Source of the DNA: Artocarpus heterophyllus
Taxonomy: Eukaryota; Streptophyta; Magnoliopsida; Rosales; Moraceae
Length of the DNA: 64,000 bases
Assembly: GCA_025403435.1 (NCBI GenBank)
Contig: CM046345.1
Location: 17,402,160-17,466,159 of the forward strand
Reading direction: 5' to 3'
The translations under genes and the position numbers were made by a program. Of this stretch, positions 35,708-47,100 are shown piece by piece. The stretch's first letter is position 1, and every line of letters begins with the position of its first letter. The notes beneath the pieces are model-generated. The model saw only the letters and a program-made list of their open reading frames with translations. It was not told the DNA's origin and made no database searches.

Positions 35708-38700
35708 TTCTATTCTCCTAGCCTGAACACATTTGGAGTGCTCTGGATGATCCCTTTTGGGCTCGGCGCTGCTATAAGGTACATAGACCTCGTTAAAATG
35801 ATCAACACAATGCCTTGTATATCTCTGTTTGATAGTGCACTTTTATTAAACTTTTTAATCTTGTTGAATTTGTATTAATTGTCATATATATGTTGCTTTG
35901 TAAAGCACAAGAGTATCAAACGAACTCGGGGCTGGCCAGGCGCAAACTAGTCGTTTAGCAGCGCGCGTTGCGTTGATCTTAGTGATGGTTGAGGGACTCA
36001 TAATAGGAGTGGTAGTGATAGGGTTGCGCAACACATGGGGCAAAGTCTACAGCAATGAGAAAGAAGTGGTCAGATATGTTGCATCAACCATGCCAATTAT
36101 TGCTGTTTCAAGTTTTCTTGATGGAATCCAAAGTGTGCTTTCAGGTTTTTTCTGCATCATTCACTACTTTTTGATCAGCTTAATTCTGTTGATATATAAA
36201 AGATGCCATGCCATGATAGATACATATATATATATGTGTGTGTGTGTGTGTATGAGTTTCATCAACTTCATCACTTCCCGATAGTAAATTTCCTTGACAT
36301 TAATTTGAATATTTATTATTATCTTTTGATCACATAGATCACGTCCAATAATTTAGTACTACTGAAAAATGTTAGATGAAATTCGTATTTAGAGAAAGAG
36401 AATATATACAAGAACTTCGTTCATATATTCAAATAATAATTATAAAGGCTTTTTTACGACCCGAAAACGGGGCCGCAGTTGTTGAAAAACAAAACAAAAC
36501 CGTTAAGTGGAAATCGACTCATAAATAATAATACCAAGGAAAATTATTGCCCTACAAGAGCTTAAAAGTCTATAAATAACAAAATTGTTCAAGTACAAAT
36601 TTTCTTTCCCAAAAAAATAAAAACAAATACTAAAAACTGATATCAGGACAATTTGTACAATACAATCAACATACAATAGATACAAAATATAAAACTATAA
36701 ATCTTTACTCAATTCATATCTTATACATCTATGGCCAACTATTATCAGCTGAGAACTCCCAATTTAATTTCCATCTTATTTGATCATGCATAACCTATAG
36801 AGGGAAAATTTAAGGCATAGAAAAATGAATGAAAGGCCCAATAGTATTTATTTTATCAAACTTGAATATTAAAGAATTAGAATTCAAATCCATAAGAAAA
36901 CTCTAGCTGTCAATTTATCATCTGTCTCTCTTTGCAATTCTTTTCATATATTATATTTACCAACATATCGTATATCTCTTGCCTTTTATTTACCCATGCA
37001 CGGAGTGCCCTGCCTAGGGTTTAGGGCCTGCCCCAAGGTTATATCTTTATAAGCTGATCTCTAAAGCTATCATTTGCACATCTACTATCTAGAGATGCTT
37101 CTGCTCTTTGACAGTGTTTTCAAACAATCAATGCTCATAATTTATGATTCTGAGTCTAAATCTTGTTTGACATCTATTTTTTCTATAATGTCAAATTATA
37201 AACATTTTGCTTATGTATACTTTTCTCAAATCAATCTACTAAGTAATCCATTTTCATAAAGCAATGGTATTTAAAAATATTTTCTTGAAACATTTATTTT
37301 TATGGCTAAAATAATTTAAATCATGTTTATCATAAAAAGGATAAGAAATCCTACTTCTTTGACAAATAATTGCATGGATAACTCCTAATCCATTCACACA
37401 CATATACTCTGAGTATGTCTATAACCTTAAGACATCTAACAAATTATAAATTTAATTTAAATACTTATTTTCTAATTACGCTAATTTATTTTATTAGTGT
37501 GTCGTGTGATTAATATGTTCAAAATATGCACATTAATTTTATCACAAATTTTTGTAAAAATATAAATAAAAGTAAATTTTATTTTGGTTACAGAATATGT
37601 TAAAATTGATTATAAAGCAAATAATTTGTATTTTAAAAATAATTTTAAATTAGTTAAATAAAAAGTTTAATATTAATATAAAATATCTTGAAATTACAAA
37701 ATTTGGAAATTTTAAAACAAAATCATTTAAAGAAATATTTTCAAAACAACAATAAAACAATAGTTGTCCTTCCTTAACTCAAAACCAATGTCGTTTTTTT
37801 AAAACAACATCACTTTTGAAAAGCGACAACAATTTTTCTTCAGATTTTGGTGTCATTTTGAACTTGGAAAAATTTCTAGAATGACCCTAATGTGTTCTTC
37901 ATCCATTTTTGATTAAAAAAAATAAGTTCCTAACTTATTTCTATACTTAAAAATGATTTATAAACCCTAAAAAATGATATATAAATATCCAAAATCGTAA
38001 AAAAAACCTAATTTCTAACAATTTTTATATTCAAAACACAAATTTAAATCAAAGTTTGAGTTTTGAAAATTTACCTTAAATCCAAGCTTAAAAACGTTAT
38101 TTGATCACCAAAATCCACTTGTTCTCTAGCTCTATAAGTTGCTAGGAGGTTGTTTTTATGATTTTTGGTGAAAAATTATTTGAGTTTGGTTTTGGTTCCT
38201 CTTAATTTGGTAGCTGCCGTGTGACGTAAAGAAGAAGCAGGTGAACAAGAAGGAAAAGAAGAAGAAAGAGAGAGGGAGCAATGAAATAAATGAGAGATAA
38301 AGAAATATTATAATAAAAAACCGTAAATCTACATCCTTTTGAATGCGGGATGTTGTCTTAAGATTTGATGAAAGACAACAAAGGAGAGGGTGAGGAGGGG
38401 GGACTTCATGGAAGATTTTTTTTTTTTTTTTTTTGGAGGAAAATGCCAAAACAGCATTTCCATAACTAAGAGGAATGATAAGAAGCATTTTAGTGATTTT
38501 GAAAAATAGGTGTAGAAAAATTTAAAAATTAAAAATAGGTAAAATGAATAAAATAAGATAAAGTTGTGATAAAAATAAAATTTTACAAATTTTAATTGGT
38601 ACACTAATAATTAAATCTAACATAATTAATACTCGTTTAAAATAACGAGCATTACAACTCTACCCTCTTAAAAAAATTTTGTCCTCAAAATTCCAAATCT

Positions 38701-41700
38701 ATTGTACAAATAATAATCACAAATTCATTATACTTCCACTGCCAACTCTATACCATCAGTGTTATTTGTCTCCAATGTAGGTTGTCATACCTCTATTCAT
38801 TTTCTTGAAATTTTAAACTTACTCTAGATATCTAATCTCATATAATAGTTGTAACACCTAAGAATTTCTAATGCATTAAAAAATGCATTAAGTTAAGGAT
38901 TATATTAAGACAAAAAATACAGTTTAAGGAAAAATACTGTATAATAACATGAAAAATTATATAGTATTAGAGTAATACAGTGTAAGAATTGGACTGTTTA
39001 AGATCACGCAGTATAGAAATTGGGCCGTTCAAGTTAAAGCAATATAGGAATAATACTGCTTAGAGAATGTGGAGGAATAAGAAATATTATGTTCGGCCTC
39101 CAAAAATTAACTAGAGGCAACTAAAATATTTTATACACTCTAGGAATATGTTTTTGCACTGATTTTACCACGGTAGTATAAGAAAAATACTATGTGGTAA
39201 AAAATTACACAGTGTAAATTTTGGGTCCCACCAAGTGGACACCCGTTAGCTTTTTATTAGGCCACCAAGCCATGAAAGGTGGCCCAATCACATCATGCCA
39301 CATGGTAGCTTAATGGGTTACCATGAGTCAGCCATTGGATAAGTATGCATTTAATGTTGATTTTAGCCAAAAAAAATCCTCTTTCTTCTCCAAGACTCAC
39401 AGCAGCCATGGTTGAAGCTCTCCCAAAATTTTTGAACTTCCCATCTTAGCAAAAATAACCCCATTGAAGTTCAAGAGGCGAAGTTCAAAGGATTTTAACA
39501 AGTTTTAAGGTAAAATTCTTAACTTTTTTCAAGGTTTTTCATGGTTTTTCTTGGGTTAAGGAAGGAAAGTTAATTCAAAGCATTTTTGTGTGAGAAATGC
39601 TTAGGAAAAGGCTTTAAAGGAGCTCTTGGAGGGCTAGAAACCAAAAGTGTTATTTGGTGTAAGTTTTGAATTTCAAAGTTTTGAAATTATGTGATTTTTA
39701 ATTTGATTTTTATTCTTTCAAAGGTATGTGGGTTTTCAAGCAAAGTTTTGCTTAAATCCCATAGATACATGAATTATGGCATGGTGATGTTGTGAAAATT
39801 TAGGTTTTATTATGCAAAATGTTAGTTTTTGCAAAAAGTTTTATTTTTGTAATTTTAGCACTAATTTTGCAAAAACGATGAGTGGGCATGAAAATGATTC
39901 AAACAAGGGTTGGAACTGCCTATGCAGGGGTAGATTTATTGTTTAAAAATGGATTTTTAGAAAAATTCCCCAAGGACTAAATTGAAAGAAAAAGTTCTTT
40001 CTCGACAGAAATGAAAAATGCCCAAAAACCCCCTGTATAGTGGGAATTTCAAAAAAGTTACAACATGAAAGTTGTAGATCTCAATGAAACTGTTAGATAT
40101 TGGAGACAGTTTGTCGAAAATCTTAACCGTTTGTGAGATTTTAATTTTACAAGAATTTGTTAAAATGAGAAAAAAATTTAAAAGGGCAAAAATGTCATTT
40201 TCCCAAAGATTTTGAATATGGTACTTTGAGTAAAAATGTTCCTCATGAAAAATGGAGACTAATGGTGTAAAAATATTATTTTTAGTTTCGGGGGCAAAAA
40301 TGCAAATATTTTTGTATTAGAGCCAAAACTATAAATTATGTGAAAACTGGGTTTTCACTAGAGAACGTTGGTTTTCTATACTGCTATAGTCAGTAAGTAT
40401 TATAGATGCTAAGTTTTAAGGATTTAAAGTTCAGTTGAGGAATGAATGAAAGAAAAAGAGTTAAGGCCAAAACGTTCATTTTGCGAAAGTGGCCAAAATA
40501 GACTCGAAACGCCTGATGTTAGGAAATGCTCCTTAGTGCGGATTTTTCCGTAATATGTAAGTAATGAGACGTTAAAGTTAAGCAATGAGTTTTATAGAAT
40601 TATGAAGTTGATGAAAAACCCAGAAAGGGTAAAAAATGTCGTTTTTACGAAAATGACTAGAACGGAGTCAAACACTCCGATTTAGCATAACGTTTTTAGA
40701 CAAAAAATATTCCGTAATATGTTAAGTAACATAACCGTCATGTGTGATGAGAGATTTAATAAGGGATGTTTAAGTAAAGGAAAAGTAACCCTGGTGGATT
40801 ACAAGGCTAAGTGAAGGAAAGGTAAACTAATGGTTTATAAGGTTAAGTAAAGAGAACAGTAGACTGATAGTATACCAAGTTATGAAAAAGGAATGAATGG
40901 TTAATGTTTACGTTTTATTATCAATCAAGTGGATTGATAAAAAGAAAGATAATTAATGAGTCGGCTGTCATATGATCAGGACACAGAAGCCGACCAAAGG
41001 AAGGAAAAGGAACGAAATAGAGAACGCTAGGGCATAGTCTGGGTAAGTTCAGACTTCACCTACAGCTGAAGTAAATAGTTTTTAAATGCTTATATATGCA
41101 ATTGTAAATGAGTTTGCGATGGTTATGCAAGTTGTTTTTAAAGTATATTTGCATTTATTATGCAAAAAAGTTCTAAAGTACAAAATAAGATTTGCAATGA
41201 ATTTACAACCGTTATGTTTAAAGCCTATTTGCATATTGATATGTATGAATGTTATGAACTATGATTGGTGTGTGTTTTATAAATGTGCCATGACTTAAAG
41301 TATTATATGAATATAACATGAAATAGTTGCTATCCAAAGAAGAAAAATGTATAGCAACTTTACAATATGAAAGTATGAACAACAAGTGTATGTATGAAAT
41401 GAACGACATGAGTATGAGTAATATGTGAAAGCATGAAATGTGAAAGTATAAAATAAACGACATGAGTATGAGTAAAATGTGAAAGCATGAAATGAGAAAG
41501 TATGATATGAATGATATGTATATGTATGATATGTTTATAAATATGATAAGTAAGTATGATACTTGTACGAGCGAATGATATGGATATAAATGTTATGATT
41601 GATGCTTGCTAGTTAGAATAAAACAAGATATAATATATAAGTGCAATACCATGTAGTGCATAATGAACATGCACAATAAGGTCCATAAGAAACCCATTAA

Positions 41701-44141
41701 GGATATAATCTCCAATTTGCCTATAAGAAACTAGAAAAATTACTATAGGACATCCTAGGTTCGCTTAGAAATCGTGAGAACGATTTAGATAATGAAAAAG
41801 AATTTGGAAAATTTCTCGTGACCAACAGAGAGGTTACAAGAGCAAAGCCAAGAGAGAGATATGAAAACTTAAGCTCTATTATGACCTTTAGAAGTTTTCA
41901 GGCAAGTACGTAAATATGTTTTAGATAATCATTATCCCTAGTCTAGAATGACTAGATGATAAAAGACCTATAGACTGAACAATAAAAAGATGAACTTACT
42001 GGCCAGCCTCTATGTACCATATTATGATCTAGATGCGGATGTGCAACCTAGATACGAAATAGGATTAATATGAGTCTTGCATTTCGATAATGCATAATGT
42101 TTTATGATTTAAGTTATAAGTTTTATGAAGTATTTGTTATGTAACATATTGCATTTGTATGCAATATTTTTGAGAATAAAAGTTATGATTTGCAATATAT
42201 GATTGCGATATATATTGCATTTGTATGCAATATGATTTAGAATAAAAGTTATGATTTGTAATATGTGTTTGTATGCAATATGATTTAGAATAAAAGTTAT
42301 GATTTGCAATATGTAATTGCGATATATATTGCATTTGTATGCAATATGATTCATAATATAAGTTATGATTTGCAAAATATAATTGCGTTATATGATGCCT
42401 TTGTTATGCAATAAGTTGCATTTGTTATGCAATAGATTTTAAAGTACAAGCTATGATTTGCAAGTGTATTTGCATATGATGTAGTTGCATTTGATGTGCT
42501 CACTAAGGTTAATAAGAATATAATGTAAAGTGAAAAGAAAGTGTCGTACCAGCCTCCTCGTTGTGAGGTAATGAAAGTAAAATTAAAGTTTAACCTCCTA
42601 GATGTGAGGTAAACGACCTCGAAGTTCGATGGTCTTAAGTCTTCCACAAGGGAAGCATCACTTTTATGATCTCATGATTAAAGATGTTGGTACGAACACT
42701 AAAAGTTGTAAGATAAAGAAAGTTAAGGAACAAAATGTGGAAAGTTAAAGTTAGATAAGGAAAGTTAAAGTGTAAGACAAGAAAAAATAAGGAACAATGA
42801 TAGAAAGTCAAAGTAAGAAAGAATGTTCATAAGATGCTCATAATCGGAAGTTCATAATTGAGTATAAATGAAAACATGCATTGTGATTATATTTGATTTG
42901 TTTATTATGAAACATTTATATGCTATGAAAAACATTCTGAGGAATGTTTTATATTAAATGTTTATGAAAACATAAATGACGTTATGAAGAGCAATCTGAG
43001 GGTTGTTTTATGTTAAATATTCTATGAAAAGCGTTTATGAAAAACTTTATAGAGATTGCTTTAAAAAAACGTTTATGAGAAACGTTTTAGGAATATTTTA
43101 TGAAAAATGTTTATGAAAAGTGCTTATGATAAAAGTTTTAAGAAAAAGTTTATAAATGACATTTTACGAAAAGCATTCTAAGGATTGCTACATGTTAAGT
43201 GTTTATAGAAAACGTTTATGAGAAACGTTCTAGAAAAGTTTTATGAAGAATGTTTATGAAAGTTGTTTTTATAAATATCTATGGAAAATAGTAATGATAT
43301 ATGTTTTAAGAGAAAGGCTTTCATGAGAAAAGTTTTTAAAGCATGTTTAAATGCTTTGTGAGATTTTGTTTGAACTTACTGAGCGAAAGCTCATAAAAAG
43401 TTTCTTCATGCTGTAGGTAGTTTTATGGGTGACTAGTAAGACCCATTAGAAGAGCCGGGTGCTACGGAGGACGGATGCGAGGATATGGGTATGGATACCA
43501 CTACAGTTATGTTTCCGCTGTTTAAAAGAAATATTTTTCACTATTTAATATAGTGTTTTCAAAGTTTTAAGAAAAAAACAAAGTTTGAAGAAATGTTTCC
43601 AAGTTTTAAGATGCAGTTTATGAACTGTTTAATATAATTATAAAGTTAAGTTTTAAGCGATGTTTTAGTAAATGTTTTTTATTAAGTTTTAAGAAACGAT
43701 TTGAAATGGTTTTAAAGTGAAGTGTTGAGCGAGGTCTCGACATGAATGGCGACAGAGGTCACAACAGTTTTAAGTATATTTAAAGAATATGATATGTTTA
43801 AAAAAAGAAAAAAAAATTTATTTTAATATTTTTCTTACTAAGTAAGTAAGATTACTGTTTAAGTAATGACATTTAAGTAAGTAAAATGACTGCCCAAAAA
43901 GGCGGGTTGTCACAATAGTATTAGTAAAAGGCTCCAGATTTTTAGCTCCGCATTGTGGCCTTGGAATATGGCCAGAGAAGTGCATATGCTAATCATACTA
44001 TTTGCAGTCCTTTATTGTTTTTGAACTGTGGTTTAAATTAGATTTGGGATATTACTGGAAAAACATTTGTGTATTCTATCTTGCATCATAATCCCAATTA
44101 AAATAAATTAAAACACCACAACAACAACAACAACAACAACA

Positions 44142-44192
<51 letters not shown>

Positions 44193-47100
44193 GTAGTAGT
44201 AGAACAACAACACAAATATTTATATTAAAAACATATATAATACATAGAGACTTTGGCGGGCCCCTCCTATACACAGCTATTCTCTCTCAAAATACAAACA
44301 TTCAAAACAAAAAACATGATATTATTTTTTTTATGGAGCATTCCCATAATTGACTTTGGCATTCCCACAAAAAATTAACAGAATGTAATGTATTACAAGC
44401 ATGATGTGGATGCATTTCGAGAACACAAAGTACTCTATATAACCAATTATCCTAATCATGTATGCGTAGAGAATATAGTGGCATCGATAAACAAAAGATT
44501 GAACCTTAAACAGGATACGTTTTGAAGTACTAGTTACTCTATAATATCAGTTATCTCGACACTGGAGTCAATGAATCTAAAAATTTTAACAACAACATAT
44601 CACAAAAAAAATACAAGATGTGGAGGAGAGTAGTTATTCATGACACAAGAAATACAAATGAACATGTTAAGGTAAAATCAAAAGATTACAGGTGAAGGTT
44701 CAAATCCAATGGCTGCTTCCTGCTTGCTTTCTTCAAATCAAGCTTGGACGTTGTAGTGTTGGACTTCAAATGAATGACTTGCATTTTGATAAAAGACAAC
44801 AAAGGAGAGGGTGAGGAGGGGTGTCTCCACGGAAGATATATTATTTTTTTTAGTAAAATGCCAAAATGGCATTTTGTAATTAAGAGGAATGATAAGAGGC
44901 ATTTTAGTAATTTTGAAAAATAAATATAGAAAAATTTTTAAAAATTAAAAATAGATAAAATAAATAAAATAAGGTAAATTTGTGATAGAAATAAAATTTT
45001 ACAAATTTCAATTGATACACTAATAATTAAATTTAACATAATTACTACACGTTTAAACTAACAGGTGTTACATGCTTCGAGTGAAAAACAAAAAGCTAGG
45101 TATATTTATATATGTAAAATACCTAATAATACCTAACGTCGCTCAAAGATGATTAAAGAAAGAATTTTTTTTAAAAAAAAAAAAAGAAAGAAAGAAAAGA
45201 GATACAGGAGGAGGGAAGACTTTTGGAGTAGTGAGAACAACAGAGAGGAAATATGTATATTCAATAATAATTAGTAATGTCTGAATAAAAATTACAAATA
45301 GTTTTTTTTATAGACACAAAAACCCAATAGTACGTAGTTAAACCAAATTGAATCATATATAAGCCTAATTGATAAACATAAAATAGAATAACCATAAAGT
45401 AACCATAGATATTACATTTACGCCTCATATATAAAAGACGTGTAATCTTGGATAATTAAGATCTCCATCACCAAATTGAGAAAAAATAACACATCTTTGG
45501 GTGAAAAATATTGTTTTGTAAATGTACTTCTACCAAATAATTTCTACAATTTCGTCTATTGGTGTTATAAAAAAAAAAAAAAAAAAGGAAACGGTAGTCA
45601 AGAATTATGATGAAATAATATGTATATACGCACACATGAAAAATGTTATTTTTATATATTTATTTTAATACATGAAACGAATTCATCTAATTTCAAATGT
45701 GATCCATTATAACAAAATATACTAGATTCCTATTCCGAATCTACCTGATTGCAATCAGGCGTCCCCTGTTAGCAAACGAAGACCTTTGGTATTCTCTTAT
45801 CAACAATAAAAAATAAAAAAATAACCTTCTAGATTCCACGCTAGCATATACCAGATTTCACTTAGGCGACCTACATTGGCAACCGAAGATGGTTGGTATT
45901 TCTATTTATTGAAAATAACAAAATATCTTCTAGATTCTACTCTGACAGCCAATGCTGACAAGCGAAGAGATCAATGGTTTTTATTGATAACATAGTAGAA
46001 GTATTTGTTAGATTCTGCTTTGGTATCTGCTAGATCCCACTCTGATAACTCGTGCAGCTCCCAAAAATGGTTGGTATTTTTTGTTGAAAATAGAAACTAA
46101 TCCAACAAAATGCCCTATTGGTATCTAGCATATTGCACTCCAGCAACCCCATGCTGGCAATTGGAGACAATCAGTGGTTATTTAATAAAAAAGCTAAGAT
46201 AATATGTAGATTCTACTTCGACGGCCTATGTCGACAACTAGAGTAATCTGCCACATAAGATAGTGACAAGAAAGAGTAATTTAAACTTTTGATAAATCAT
46301 CTTTTTTAATTAAATAGACAATTTTGTAAAAAGCTTTTTAGGAGAAGACGGTCTTCAAAATATTTTTCTTTAAAGCGATAGTTTTGAAAATTGTTCATAT
46401 ATTTACCCCAAGATTGCCCATTGCCTGACCTACACGTGAGGAGCAGTATTATAATATAAAAGAGAGACTCAACAAAATGTACATTTAACAAACTAATAGT
46501 AAGTTGTAGCAAAATTTTTTAAAAAAGTGAAATATGCAGGTTTGTTTGTTTTAGGGGTTTGAATTATAATGGTTTTATATTTTAAATTTAAGATGAAAAA
46601 ATTTAAAAAATGTAATTTGAAAATAAAATTTAAAATAAAATTTGAATTTTAAATTTGTGTTTAAATATGAATAAAGGAGTAAAAATACCACAAAAGTCGG
46701 AGCCAAGCTGAGCCGTCAGTCATGCATGTGAGACGAGTCTTGGAGCCAAGCCGCCACACGCCAGCAATGTCTTTCTCCCTCTTGTCTGTCCACGTCCCAG
46801 CCCAGTAGCCATGTTGGTTTCAGCTTGTCTTTCACGCGTCACTGACAAGCGTTACTTTTAGCTTTCAACTCCTCTGCAAGCATTAGCGAATGGGTCCCAC
46901 CCAAAGAAAAGATGCGTTTGAGCATCTTGAAATTAAGGGAAGGATGATTCCAAGTTTTGGAGACTTTTTGGTCTCAAACATCATGTCAGGAGTTCATAAT
47001 TGTGCCTCTAATTCTTAAGCCAAGCGTCAACTCAAACCCAAAATTGGCTTCAAACTACTCGAATCTCCCAGACGTGTAGCATATTCAGAACAACTCAGTA

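Larger units (their letters stand above)
38850..43914. mobile_element. Solo LTR of 5065 bp with perfect 5-bp target duplication
   Basis: Begins TGTAACACC and ends GGTTGTCACA, flanked by ATAGT on both sides (38845-38849, 43915-43919). No PBS, PPT, coding domain or second LTR copy lies inside, so it is best read as one long LTR left after LTR-LTR recombination. It contains the word cttactgagcgaaagctc (43374-43391), related to a conserved word of the Tekay-like LTRs, and internal repeat blocks listed separately. Confidence 0.8.
36452..45072 (-). mobile_element. Old Tekay-like LTR element in MATE intron 4, rearranged
   Basis: Left LTR 36452-38656 (2205 bp), an internal remnant, and a right LTR fragment 44788-45072 matching the last 290 bp of the left LTR. 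A purine tract (minus ...AAGAGGGTAGAGT) follows the left LTR. The flanking 5-mers ggctt and tgctt agree at four of five bases, consistent with a target duplication. No coding domain survives. A solo LTR is nested inside. The element is absent from the duplicated intron 4 at 50329-50830. Confidence 0.75.

Noticed and set aside
42109..42375. Repetitive 88-aa protein ([13 protein letters not shown] repeats)
   Set aside because: Generated by the 65-bp tandem repeat in a noncoding solo LTR; shifted frames give equally long products.
38850..43914. Full-length non-autonomous retroelement
   Set aside because: No internal repeat of the terminal sequence and no PBS or PPT; best explained as a solo LTR.
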